Below, in pieces: positions 9,031-17,937 of a stretch of DNA of 64,000 nucleotides. Source of the stretch: Gemmataceae bacterium (GTDB taxonomy: Bacteria; Planctomycetota; Planctomycetia; Gemmatales; Gemmataceae); contig LR594584.1 in NCBI GenBank assembly GCA_901538445.1, positions 588,603-652,602 of the forward strand, in the 5' to 3' direction. The position numbers and the translations under genes are program-made. The notes under the pieces are model-generated. The model was not told the origin of the DNA. It was given only the letters and a program-made list of their open reading frames with translations, and ran no database searches. Within the stretch, counting starts at the first letter, position 1. Every line of letters starts with the position of its first letter.

Positions 9031-10548
9031 TCACACCCGGAACCCTGCGAGTTCGTTGTTGAGCCCGGAGATCGACTCGCGGAGCTGGGCCGTGGCCGCG
9101 TTGAACTCGACCAGGGACGCGGCCGTGCGGCGGATGTTCTCGGACATGTTCCCCATCGCCTCGTTGATGTGCGCGGCCCCGACCTGCTGGTCCCGCATCC
9201 CGGTGTTCACCTGCTCGAACCGGGTGCTCAGCCCGCCCACCTCGGCGATCACCTGGCCGGTCTGGGCGCTGATCTGCCCCACGCGGGTCACACTGGTCCG
9301 CACCTCGTCGGTGAACTTGTCCATCTGCATCACCCCGGCGGCGACCGCGGTCTGCATGAGCCGCACGAGGCTCTCGATGTCGAGGGTGGCGACGGCGGTC
9401 TGGTCCGCGAGGCGGCGGATCTCGCGGGCGATGACGAGGAACCCGCGGCCGAACTCGCCGGCCTTCTCGGCCTCGATGGCCGCGTTGATCGACAGCAGGT
9501 TCGTCTGGTCCGCGACCTTTGTGATGGTCGTCACCACGAGGTTGATGTTGTCCGCCTTCTCGCGGATCGAGGTGAGCTTCGCGGACACGGACGCGGTCGC
9601 GTCCACGAGCGCGCCCATGGTCCGCTCCATCCCGCCGAGCCCCTCTCGGCCGGCCGCGGCCAGCGCCGCGGCCTGGTTCGCGCGCTCGTTCACCTCGCCC
9701 ATCGTGCCGGACAGTGCCTTCCCGGCGGCGGTGATCTCGCGGACCGCGGCCGCGATCTGCGTGGTCATGTCGTTGAGACCCGCGACGGTGGTCTCCTGCT
9801 GGCGGGCGGTCGCCGCGATCTGCGACGCGGCCGAGAGCACGCTGAGGCACGACTCGCGGACGTGGTCGATGACCCTGCGGGTCTTGGCCACCATGCCGTT
9901 CACGATCACCCAGCCGACGCCGAGGAGGACCGCGAGGCACGCGGCCCCGACCGCGACCATCACCCGTGTCCAGTAGTGCGTGGCCTCCAGGGCGGCCGCC
10001 TCCTCGGCCCGTGCCGCCTCCTGGGCCATCCCGACCACCCGCTCGGCCACTTCCGCGTGGCGGGCGAACGCAGGCTTGACCCGCTGGGCGAGGACCCGGT
10101 CCACGGCCGCCTGGTCGGGCCGCCCGACCAGCGGCAAGAACTCGTCCCGGGCGACCCGGAAGAACTCGATCGTCGTGGGCTGCAGTTCGGTCACCAGGAC
10201 GTGCCGGACCTCGGGGCCGTTGGGCCGGGTCAGGGCCGCCTGGTAGTCGCGGGCGAACGCGGCCTCGTGTTCCCTGAGAACCCCGGTCAGCGCGGCCACC
10301 TCGGCGGGGGTCGCCGCGTCCGCGATCTCCTGGCACGTCACGTACGCGCCGCGAACGTACAGCGTCGCGGGGGACACCCGCGCCTGGAACTCCTGGACCG
10401 CCGAGAGCCGGTCGGACACGGGGCCGCCGACCCGGTACGTGTACGTGACGTAGGCCGCCAGCGCCAGCACCGCGACGAGCCCGAGCGCGTTGACCGCGAC
10501 CAGCGCGAACAGCCGCGCCCGCACGCTGACGTTCTTCAAGCCGAGCAT
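9031..10548 (-). CDS. Methyl-accepting chemotaxis protein
   Basis: A chemoreceptor of 505 residues starts at the ATG at 10548. A first membrane helix (about 13-35) and a second (about 198-220, VMVAVGAACLAVLLGVGWVIV) bracket a ~160-residue helical extracytoplasmic sensor of the four-helix-bundle type. The cytoplasmic part contains the signalling hairpin VADQTNLLSINAAIEAEKAGE...RGFLVIAREIRRLADQ, close to the canonical sequence, so coupling to CheA/CheW is expected. The classical HAMP is short or degenerate. No che genes are adjacent. The hybrid histidine kinase upstream is transcribed in the same direction, 151 bases away. Confidence 0.92.
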   Translation of the reverse strand: MLGLKNVSVRARLFALVAVNALGLVAVLALAAYVTYTYRVGGPVSDRLSAVQEFQARVSPATLYVRGAYVTCQEIADAATPAEVAALTGVLREHEAAFARDYQAALTRPNGPEVRHVLVTELQPTTIEFFRVARDEFLPLVGRPDQAAVDRVLAQRVKPAFARHAEVAERVVGMAQEAARAEEAAALEATHYWTRVMVAVGAACLAVLLGVGWVIVNGMVAKTRRVIDHVRESCLSVLSAASQIAATARQQETTVAGLNDMTTQIAAAVREITAAGKALSGTMGEVNERANQAAALAAAGREGLGGMERTMGALVDATASVSAKLTSIREKADNINLVVTTITKVADQTNLLSINAAIEAEKAGEFGRGFLVIAREIRRLADQTAVATLDIESLVRLMQTAVAAGVMQMDKFTDEVRTSVTRVGQISAQTGQVIAEVGGLSTRFEQVNTGMRDQQVGAAHINEAMGNMSENIRRTAASLVEFNAATAQLRESISGLNNELAGFRV

Positions 10549-10699
10549 CGCGGGCTCCCCAAAGGCGTCCGACCGGCCCACCGGAAAACTACGCCCAGAT
10601 TACCCGCGGCGGGGCCGTGGCGGCGCGGGACTTGCGTCGACAGTGCGGTTCGCGCGCGGATTCCTGCGGGTTGTGCCGGATGTGCGGCGCGGGGCCGGG

Positions 10700-13447
10700 T
10701 CAGCGCCTCAGTTCCGCGAGGAGCGCCTGGAGGTCGGCGACCGCGACCGGCTTGACGAGGTGCCCGTCGCACCCCGCGTCCCGCGACCGGAGCCGGTCGT
10801 TCTCCTGCCCCCACCCGGTCAGGGCGATGATGCACGCGGCCCGGCCCCACGGCTGCTCGCGGATGCGGCGGGTCGCGTCGAGGCCGTTCATCCGCGGCAT
10901 GCCGACGTCCATCAGGATCACGTCGGGGGCGAACCGCTCGGCCGCCGCCACCGCCTCGATCCCGTCGCCGGCCGTGCGGACCTCGTTGCCCAGCAGCCGG
11001 AGCATCTCGGCGAGCGACTCGGCCCCGTCGCGGCTGTCGTCGACGACGAGGATTCGCCGCCCCGGCCCGGACCGGGGGCCGCCGCGGTCCGCCGGGGGCG
11101 GCGGGTCCGGCGCGTCGCGGGGAACCGGGAGGGTGACGACGAACGCGGTGCCGCGGCCCTCGCCGTCGCTGCCGGCGGCGACCGTGCCGCCGTGCATCTC
11201 GACCAGCCCCTTCACGAGCGCCAGGCCGATCCCGAGCCCGCCCGTACTCCGCTCGATGGACCGGTCCACCTGGGAGAACATGTCGAAGATCGTGGGCAGC
11301 GCCGCGGCCGGGATGCCGATGCCGGTGTCCCGGACCGTGACCGCCACGCCGGTCGGGGTCCGCTCGGCGGACAGCCAGATCCGCCCGCCCCGCGGGGTGT
11401 ACTTCGCGCTGTTGCCGAGCAGGTTCGAGAACACCTGGGAGAGCCGCGTCGGGTCGGCGTCGAGGACGACCGGGCGGGCCGGCAGGGACACGGTCAACTC
11501 GTGGCCGGCCCCGTCGATCGCCGGCCGGGCCGCCTCGACGGCGCTGTTGACCACGTCCGCGAGCGGCACCGGTTCGCGCCGCAGGTCCATCTTGTTGCGG
11601 GTGATCCGCGACACGTCGAGCAGGTCGTCGATGAGCCGCACCATGTGCGTGAGCTGCCGGTCCATCATCTCCTGCGCCCGGTCCCGGATCGGCTTCGCCT
11701 CGGCGAGCCGGAGCACCTGGAGCCCGTTGCGGATCGGCGCGAGGGGGTTCCGCAGCTCGTGCGCCAGCAGCGCGATGAAGTCGTCCTTCTTGCGGTCGGC
11801 GTCCTTGAGCGCGGCCTCGGCCTGGGTGCGGGCGGTCACGTCCTCGATGATGGCCGAGGCCCGGACCGGGCGGCCGTCCGGGGTCCGCACGACGGTGGCC
11901 GTCACCCGCACCCACACGGGCTCGCCGCCCTTCCGCAGGTACCGCTTCTCGACCGCGTACTGGTCCACCGCCCCCTCGACCAGGGACCGGAACCGGGCGT
12001 CGCCGGCCTCGCGGTCGTCGGGGTGGGTGAGGTCGCGGATCGTCATGCCGAGGAGCTCGTCGGCGGTGTACCCGAGGAACTCGCACAGCTTCGGGTTGAC
12101 CCGCACCAGCCGGCCGGTGCGCGGGTCGGCCTGAGCCTTGCCGACCCCGGCCCGCTCAAACGTCTCGCGGAACTCGGCCTCGCTCTGGCGGAGCGCCTCC
12201 TCGGCCCGCTTGCGGTCGGAAATGTCGCGGGTCGAGCCGGCGACCGCCTCGACCTCCCCGTCGGCCCCGAACACGGGCACGAAGATGTACTCGTACGCGC
12301 GGGTGCCGGCGGCGCTGGTGTAGGGGGTCTCGTCGCGGACCGGGCGGCGGGTGGCGATCACGTCCCGGATCTGCTGCTGGAGCCGGGCGGCGAGGTCCGG
12401 CGGGTAGTCGAGTTCGAAGAAGTTCCGCCCCAGGGCGGCGGACAGCGGCTTCTGCCACAGGTCGAGGAGCGCCTTGTTCACGTAGGTGAACCGGCCGCTC
12501 AGGTCGAACAGGTACACGAAGTCCGGGGCGCTGGAGAGGATCGTGTCGAACATCCGCCGCTGCCGCTCGGACTCGGCCGTCACCCGCACCAGTTCCTGCT
12601 CGGCGCGGACCCGCTCGGTCAGGTCGATGCCCTGGACCAGCACCCCGGACACGGTCCCGGCGGCGTCCCGGAGCGGCTGGTACACGAAGTCGAGGAACCG
12701 CTCGTCGATCCCGCCCTCGCGGGCCAGGGCGATCCGGGCCGCCGAGCCGACGTGGGGCTCGCCGGTCCGGTACACGCGGTCGAGGATCTCAATGAACCCC
12801 TGCTCCGCCGCCTCGGGCAGCGCCTCGGCGACCGTCCGCCCGATGACGTCGCGGCGGCCGACCAGTTCCAGGTAGCGGTCGTTGGCCCGCTCGAACACGT
12901 GGTCCGGGCCGCGGAGCACGCACATGAACGACGGGGCGTGCTGGAACACCTCGGCCAGCCGGCGGCGCTCGGCCTCGACCTCCAGGAGCAGCCGGGCGTT
13001 GTCGCGCTCGGCGCGCCGCCGCTCGGTCACGTCGTCGAGGGTGCCGACCCACTCGCGGGGGGTGCCGCCGGGGCCGGGGATCGGGACGCCGCGGGCATGG
13101 ACGTGCCGCCACCCGCCGTCCCGCGCCCGCACCCGGTACTCGACGTCGTAGGGGGCGCCGGTCGCGCGGGAGGTGGTCCACGCGGTCCCGGCCGCGGCGC
13201 GGTCGTCGGGGTGGACGACATCGAGCCACGCGGTCTGGCTCCCCCGCTGCTCCTCGGGGGTCTGCCCGGTGACCTCTTCCCACCACCGCTGGGTCCGCTC
13301 GAACTCCCCGGCACCGGTTTCGGGGGACCACGACCACACGGCCTGTGTCGTCGCCTCGACCAGCGCGCGGTACCGCTCCTCGCTCCGCCGCAGCGCCTCG
13401 TCGCCCGCCCCGGCCGGGGCCGCGCCGCCCACCCCCTGGTCGCTCAT
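10700..13447 (-). CDS. Multi-PAS hybrid sensor histidine kinase
   Basis: This 915-residue kinase has four PAS-type sensor domains (roughly residues 20-145, 160-285, 295-415 and 420-545). The HisKA helix follows with the phosphorylated His near residue 563 (LLAHELRNPLAPI). The ATPase domain has N-box SNLLGNSAKYT, G1 DTGIGIP and G2 GGLGIGLALVK. A C-terminal receiver (795-912) has its phospho-Asp at ~847 (ILMDVGMPRMNG) and Lys at ~899. No membrane segment is visible, so it senses in the cytoplasm. No separate response regulator lies next to it, and the attached receiver may relay phosphate to an unlinked partner. Confidence 0.95.
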   Translation of the reverse strand: MSDQGVGGAAPAGAGDEALRRSEERYRALVEATTQAVWSWSPETGAGEFERTQRWWEEVTGQTPEEQRGSQTAWLDVVHPDDRAAAGTAWTTSRATGAPYDVEYRVRARDGGWRHVHARGVPIPGPGGTPREWVGTLDDVTERRRAERDNARLLLEVEAERRRLAEVFQHAPSFMCVLRGPDHVFERANDRYLELVGRRDVIGRTVAEALPEAAEQGFIEILDRVYRTGEPHVGSAARIALAREGGIDERFLDFVYQPLRDAAGTVSGVLVQGIDLTERVRAEQELVRVTAESERQRRMFDTILSSAPDFVYLFDLSGRFTYVNKALLDLWQKPLSAALGRNFFELDYPPDLAARLQQQIRDVIATRRPVRDETPYTSAAGTRAYEYIFVPVFGADGEVEAVAGSTRDISDRKRAEEALRQSEAEFRETFERAGVGKAQADPRTGRLVRVNPKLCEFLGYTADELLGMTIRDLTHPDDREAGDARFRSLVEGAVDQYAVEKRYLRKGGEPVWVRVTATVVRTPDGRPVRASAIIEDVTARTQAEAALKDADRKKDDFIALLAHELRNPLAPIRNGLQVLRLAEAKPIRDRAQEMMDRQLTHMVRLIDDLLDVSRITRNKMDLRREPVPLADVVNSAVEAARPAIDGAGHELTVSLPARPVVLDADPTRLSQVFSNLLGNSAKYTPRGGRIWLSAERTPTGVAVTVRDTGIGIPAAALPTIFDMFSQVDRSIERSTGGLGIGLALVKGLVEMHGGTVAAGSDGEGRGTAFVVTLPVPRDAPDPPPPADRGGPRSGPGRRILVVDDSRDGAESLAEMLRLLGNEVRTAGDGIEAVAAAERFAPDVILMDVGMPRMNGLDATRRIREQPWGRAACIIALTGWGQENDRLRSRDAGCDGHLVKPVAVADLQALLAELRR

Positions 13448-13523
13448 GCCCGCCCCGTGCGCCTGGTTCCGGAACCTCCCCGATGCGACGGGTTAGTTTA
13501 GCCGGAACGGCCGCCGGGGCGAG

Positions 13524-15272
13524 TCACCGCCGCGCGTCGGCGCACGCCCGGGCGCACGCGCGGCACGCCTTCTCGCACTCCTGGAACGCCGCCCCGTCGA
13601 GCTTCCCGCACGCCGCGGCGCACTCCAGGCACAGCTTCTCGCACAGCACGCAGGCGTCGCCCGCGAGGAGCGACTTCGCGGCGCTCAGTTCGGCGCACAG
13701 CAAGCACGCCCGCGAGCACGACACGCACAGCGCCTCGCACGCCCCGTGCTTCTGCTCCGCGGCCCGCTTCGCACTCGCCTCGCACGCGGCGGCGGCGGCC
13801 CGGCATGCGTCCGCGCACTTCGCCGGGTCGGGCTGCTTGATCGCGACCGGCGGCCCGAACCCGCCACCGGGGGGACCGAACCCGCCGCCCGGGGGGCCGG
13901 CACCGAACGCCCGGGGAACGAACCCGGTCTTCTGCCCGGCGAGCTGGGCCGCGACCGACTTCGCGCGCGCCGCGACGAACTCGGCCGGGCTCATCGGACC
14001 GCCCCCGAACCCGCCGCCCGGTCCGAACCCGCCGCCCGGCCGCGGGTTCGCCTTTGCCTCGCGCGCGACCGGCTCCTTCACCGCCGCCTCGCACGCCGCG
14101 ATCACCTCTGCGACCCGGCCCGGTTCGAACGCCGATTCGCCGAGCTTCTTGTACAGCTCCAGGTACGCGGCCCTGATCTCGGGCACCGCGAGAAGCCGGT
14201 CGATGAGCTTGTTGTCGCCGCCGTGCGGGTGGAGGATGCTCGCGTCGGCGAGCTGCGCCGGCTGGCCGAACGGGAAGAACGCGCCGAAGGCGTGGTCCGC
14301 GTCCCACGGCATGAACACGAACTTGTTCGTCCCCGGGTCGAGGTACGCGACGTAGTTGTGCCCCAGACCGATGAAGCTGTCGTAGTGCGACAGGAACGAC
14401 ACCGACGCGAGGAACCGCAGGAACCGGTCCACGTCGAGGTAGTCGCCGATCTCCTTCTTGAAGGCCGCGTCGTCGGCCCTGTTGACGAGCTTCGCGAACG
14501 CGATCAGCCGCGCCTTCTCGGCGTCGGTCGGCTCGTCCTTCGGCCCGTACCGGTCGGCGTAGGGTGCCCACTCGTCGCCGAGGTACTCCAACCCGGCCGG
14601 GAGCTTCTCGGGCTTCAGCAGCATCCCCTTCCCGCTCTTGAAGTGCCGCTTCAGGAACGTCTTGTCGATCGGCTCGGCCGCGGTGTACACGCCGAGGAGC
14701 TGGTGCTCGTACTTGCCGGGGACGTGCAGCGACAGCTCGACGAACGTGGTCCGCGGAACGGGCACGCCGGCGGCCCGGAACACGTCGTAGGCCGCGGCCT
14801 CGCGCACCCGGGTCGCGTCCATGACGTTGTTCGCGAGGCTCAGCGCCTTCAGCCCGCGGTACTGCTCGCCCTCGGTGTACCGGTTGAAGTCGAGCCGGAA
14901 CGGCCGCCTGGCGCTGTTCGCCGACATCATGTACGTGCCGTTCCCCTTGAACCGCACGCCCACGTCGGTCAGGGTGTCGTCGGCGAACGCGACCGTGCCC
15001 TTGACGTATGGGAACTCGTAGCTGAACTTGAAGTTCTGCGGGCGACCGGCACCGCCGCCCGGGGGGCCGAACCCGGGCGGGCCGCCGCCCTTCGGCTGCA
15101 TCGCCTTCCAGTCGTCGGCCGAGAGCCGGACCTCGGCCTTCCATACTTTCGTGGTTTCGAGCAGGGACGCGGCGGCCTTGTCGGCGTCGGGCTTCGCGTC
15201 GGCCGGCGGTGCGGCGCACGCGACGGGCGCGGAACCCAGAAGGGCCGCGGTGAGCAGGACAAAGCGAGTCAC
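13524..15272 (-). CDS. CotH-family protein fused to a cysteine-rich copper-storage-like domain
   Basis: This 582-residue protein is taken from the GTG at 15272, which gives a clean signal peptide (FVLLTAALLGSAPVACA) and has a cgagg ribosome-binding site upstream. Residues ~35-390 are a CotH-type core (RRPFRLDFNRYTEGEQYRGL, ALSLANNVMD, and MPWDADHAFGAFF as the metal-binding motif). Gly/Pro-rich linkers follow (GGGFGPGGGFGGGP and GPPGGGFGPPGGGFGPP). The last ~96 residues hold 17 cysteines in repeated CxxxC and CxxC spacing on predicted helices (KCADAC, ACEALCVSCSRACLLC, ACVLCEKLCLEC). That pattern resembles the four-helix-bundle DUF326/Csp copper-storage proteins, which bind Cu(I) through such thiolates. 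The CotH assignment is firm; copper binding is an inference. Confidence 0.85.
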   Translation of the reverse strand: MTRFVLLTAALLGSAPVACAAPPADAKPDADKAAASLLETTKVWKAEVRLSADDWKAMQPKGGGPPGFGPPGGGAGRPQNFKFSYEFPYVKGTVAFADDTLTDVGVRFKGNGTYMMSANSARRPFRLDFNRYTEGEQYRGLKALSLANNVMDATRVREAAAYDVFRAAGVPVPRTTFVELSLHVPGKYEHQLLGVYTAAEPIDKTFLKRHFKSGKGMLLKPEKLPAGLEYLGDEWAPYADRYGPKDEPTDAEKARLIAFAKLVNRADDAAFKKEIGDYLDVDRFLRFLASVSFLSHYDSFIGLGHNYVAYLDPGTNKFVFMPWDADHAFGAFFPFGQPAQLADASILHPHGGDNKLIDRLLAVPEIRAAYLELYKKLGESAFEPGRVAEVIAACEAAVKEPVAREAKANPRPGGGFGPGGGFGGGPMSPAEFVAARAKSVAAQLAGQKTGFVPRAFGAGPPGGGFGPPGGGFGPPVAIKQPDPAKCADACRAAAAACEASAKRAAEQKHGACEALCVSCSRACLLCAELSAAKSLLAGDACVLCEKLCLECAAACGKLDGAAFQECEKACRACARACADARR

Positions 15273-15365
15273 GGGTTCGACCTCGAAGGTCCGAGCGAGT
15301 TGGAACGCGAGAGGAACCGCCAGCGTAGCAACCGAACGATGAAGATTGCGTGAGCGGAAACGCAC

Positions 15366-15394
15366 GCGGCCCACCCGGTGATCGGGTGGGCCGC
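15366..15394 (-). terminator. Hairpin terminator candidate after the multi-HTH sigma gene
   Basis: A perfect stem with 12-bp arms (gcggcccacccg and complement) and a 5-base loop lies 41 bases beyond the stop of the sigma factor gene at 15435, in the short gap before the CotH fusion gene. There is no T-run, as is usual in very GC-rich genomes, so termination is inferred from position and stem strength. Confidence 0.55.
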
Positions 15395-15434
15395 GGTGGG
15401 TGGTTGGTCCCCGGCGGGCCGGGGTGAGACGGCG

Positions 15435-17147
15435 TTACAGCGACTCGACGTTTTCCTTGGCGGCCCACTCGCGGAGCTGCTTCATGCCGCGGACGTTGAT
15501 CTGCCGCACCCGCTCCTTCGTGATGCCGAAGTGCTGGCCGATCTGCTCCAGCGTCATCTCCTGGGAGCCGTCGAGCCCGGTCCGCATGCGGATCACTTCC
15601 CGGGTGCGGGCGTCCAGGTGTTCGAGCAGCTTGGCGACCCGCGACTTGGCGGCGTCGGCGGTGGCCAGCACCTCCTGCTCGTCGGTCCGCACGTCGGCCT
15701 TGGCCTCGAACAGCTCGTCGTGGCCGGTCATGTACCGCTGCTTGTGGGTCTTCGAGTCCGGGATCGACCGGGCGAAGTTCTTCATGATCGCCCACGTCGC
15801 GTAGGTGCTGAACTTGAACCCGCGGCCGTAGTCGAACTTCTCGACCGCCCGCATGAGCGACAGGTTGCCGTCGCTGACGAGGTCGTCGATGCTCTCGCCG
15901 CTGGCCAGCTTCATCTTCGCCTGGGCGTAGACGAGCCGCTGGTTGCAGCTAATGAGCAGGTCGCGGCACTTCTTCACGCCCTCCCGAAGGTTCTCCACGG
16001 CCGCGAGCTCGTGGACGCGGGCGCGGGCCGGGTCGATCGCGTTCTGGAGCTTGTGGAGCTTGTGCTTCAGGAAGTTCATCTTCCGGAACACGTGCTGCTC
16101 CTGCTCCTTGGAGAGCAGCGGCCACTCGTACAGGTGCATCATCTGCGGGGGGACGTCCTTGGGGGGCGTCTTCCCGGCGCGCTTGGCCTCGAACTCGGCG
16201 TTGCCCGGCATCTCGGCCAGCATCGCTGCTTCCCGAGCGGGGTCGTCGAACTCGGCGTTGTAGATGTAGTCCACGGTCGTATTGACAAGTTCCTTGGCCC
16301 GGACCTCGTTGACCACGCGGTACATGCTCGAGCGGGTCCGGCCGAACTGCTTGGCGATCGTTGTCACGGTGTCCTCCACGGCGTCCCCCGAGAGCTTGGC
16401 GTGCTCACGGGCCAGGTCGTGTTGCCGCTTGGCCTGGAAGATCTGTTCCTTGGCGACGACCGAGAGCGGGCCGGAGGCGGCGGGAAACAGCGCGCCGTCC
16501 GGGTGGCACCGATCGAAATTCTTGATCGTGTACCGGATCGCCTCGGGGCTGCGGCCGAGTCGGGCCGCGACCTTCTTGCTCACCTCGGTGAGCGTCAGGC
16601 CGGTGTCCCGCAACTCTCGTGCCTGCTGGAGAATACCGTCCTTCTCCTCGTCGCTCAGGTGGCTGAACTTCGCACCCTTCGCGACGAGCGTCGGGTGGTC
16701 GGCGATGAACCGCTCCACGGCCACCCGGGGGAACCCGAGCTGGCTGCGGCCGTTTACCTTGACGCGGCGGGAGGTCAGCCCCTTCACCCGCCACCGCGAA
16801 ATCGTCTTGGTCGAGACGTTGAACCGCTTGCTCACCTCTTCGAGGGTGAGCATCGGCTCGACGGTCTGCTCGATCGGGGTCGCTGGGACCGACCGCTCGA
16901 CCCGGCGGGCGAACAGTTCGAGGTCGTGCCGCAGCGCGTCGCCGGGGATTAGCAGGTCCGCGTGGGCGTCGGGGCGGAAGTCGGTGAGCCGGAAGCAGAC
17001 GTACTGGTACGGGTACGCCCGCGCCGGGTCGATCTCGGCGAGCAGTTTCACGGCCGCGGCGACTTGCGCCCGCCGGCGGGCCGGCGGGGCGAACCGCGTC
17101 TGCTGCTCGGCCAGGTCTTTCAGGGCTTGGGTCTTGAACTCGCTCAC
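15435..17147 (-). CDS. Sigma-70 factor with three additional N-terminal helix-turn-helix units
   Basis: This 570-residue protein ends in recognisable sigma-70 regions. Region 1.2-like sequence is at 343-365 (LLSKEQEQHVFRKMNFLKHKL). Region 2 is at ~395-462 (LVYAQAKMKLASGESIDDL, then FDYGRGFKFSTYATWAI). Region 4 has its HTH at 531-556 (MTLEQIGQHFGITKERVRQI). Region 3 is short or missing. The N-terminal ~300 residues contain three more HTH-like units: 100-145 (LTLEEVSKRFNVSTKTISRWR, excisionase-like), 184-212 (LTLTEVSKKVAARLGRSPEA) and 258-285 (EDTVTTIAKQFGRTRSSMYRVV). Typical group 2-4 sigma factors lack these, so added DNA or protein contacts are inferred. It stands alone after a long gene-free stretch. 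Confidence 0.88.
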   Translation of the reverse strand: MSEFKTQALKDLAEQQTRFAPPARRRAQVAAAVKLLAEIDPARAYPYQYVCFRLTDFRPDAHADLLIPGDALRHDLELFARRVERSVPATPIEQTVEPMLTLEEVSKRFNVSTKTISRWRVKGLTSRRVKVNGRSQLGFPRVAVERFIADHPTLVAKGAKFSHLSDEEKDGILQQARELRDTGLTLTEVSKKVAARLGRSPEAIRYTIKNFDRCHPDGALFPAASGPLSVVAKEQIFQAKRQHDLAREHAKLSGDAVEDTVTTIAKQFGRTRSSMYRVVNEVRAKELVNTTVDYIYNAEFDDPAREAAMLAEMPGNAEFEAKRAGKTPPKDVPPQMMHLYEWPLLSKEQEQHVFRKMNFLKHKLHKLQNAIDPARARVHELAAVENLREGVKKCRDLLISCNQRLVYAQAKMKLASGESIDDLVSDGNLSLMRAVEKFDYGRGFKFSTYATWAIMKNFARSIPDSKTHKQRYMTGHDELFEAKADVRTDEQEVLATADAAKSRVAKLLEHLDARTREVIRMRTGLDGSQEMTLEQIGQHFGITKERVRQINVRGMKQLREWAAKENVESL

Positions 17148-17937
17148 CGGCTCCTCCCGGCCGCGGACCGCGTCCGCGATCTGTCGTTCATCCGGGAACG
17201 GGTTCCCGGGGGTATTTGGTCGAAGTTCCGCTACCTCGTGATTCGCTCGACCCGCGCATCCGTTTCGCTACCGGAGATACTCCCTGATTCGAACGGCCTT
17301 TCCTCAAGTTGCCCGGGGGCGTCGGCCGAAACAGGGTTTCAGGCTTGCGTACCATCCTGTAGTTGGATACATCACGCCGGCACTTGGGTTCGCTCTTTCG
17401 CCAAACCCAACCCCTCAAGGACAATCCACACCGCCCCTTCAATCGGACACTCGGGGCCCACGTTCTCGGGTGTGTTGGGATCGTGCCGGTCGTGTTCGTT
17501 CGTGCGATTCGCGAGGTCGTCAAGACCAACTGCACTTCACTTGCCAAACCGCTCCTCACAGCACTCCTTCACCGGCTCGCCAATCGCTTCACAAGCTGCA
17601 ATAACGAGTTGCGCCGCGGCGTTTTTAGGGATTTCTCGGTACTGGTCGCTCGCCGGGCTCAATTCGGTATCTGGAACTGGTCGTTTTTACACGTCCCTCG
17701 TTCGTTGTTGCAACCGGGGTGTTCGTTCTTCCTGCGGGTCCGATAAAGCCCGCACGCCCGCTGCAATTTAACTATTCCGCACAACTTTCGGACGGGCGGC
17801 CGAGAAGCGTTGGTTCCGAGCCGATTTGCTCACATTCGCGGCGTCACACGCGCTAGACTACCTGAAGTTTGCGACTCGGCCGGAACGTTCGTTTGAGCCC
17901 GCCGAGCCCCGCCCCGTCCCCCATTCCTAGACGCGCC
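17148..17937. other. Gene-free stretch of about 790 bases
   Basis: No convincing gene is seen here. Base composition is clearly less GC-rich than the flanks. A 127-codon open frame at 17363-17746 has no ribosome-binding site, no domain and an unlikely composition. The stretch separates the divergent multi-HTH sigma gene and the secreted-protein gene. It may hold their promoters, a long leader or a decayed gene. No transposase remnant was recognised. Confidence 0.5.

Noticed and set aside
17363..17746. Plus-strand 127-codon frame in the gene-free stretch
   Set aside because: No ribosome-binding site and no recognisable fold or family. The stretch has a lower GC content than its surroundings, where chance frames are expected to be shorter, but the composition (many Arg, Ser, Cys, Trp) is not protein-like.
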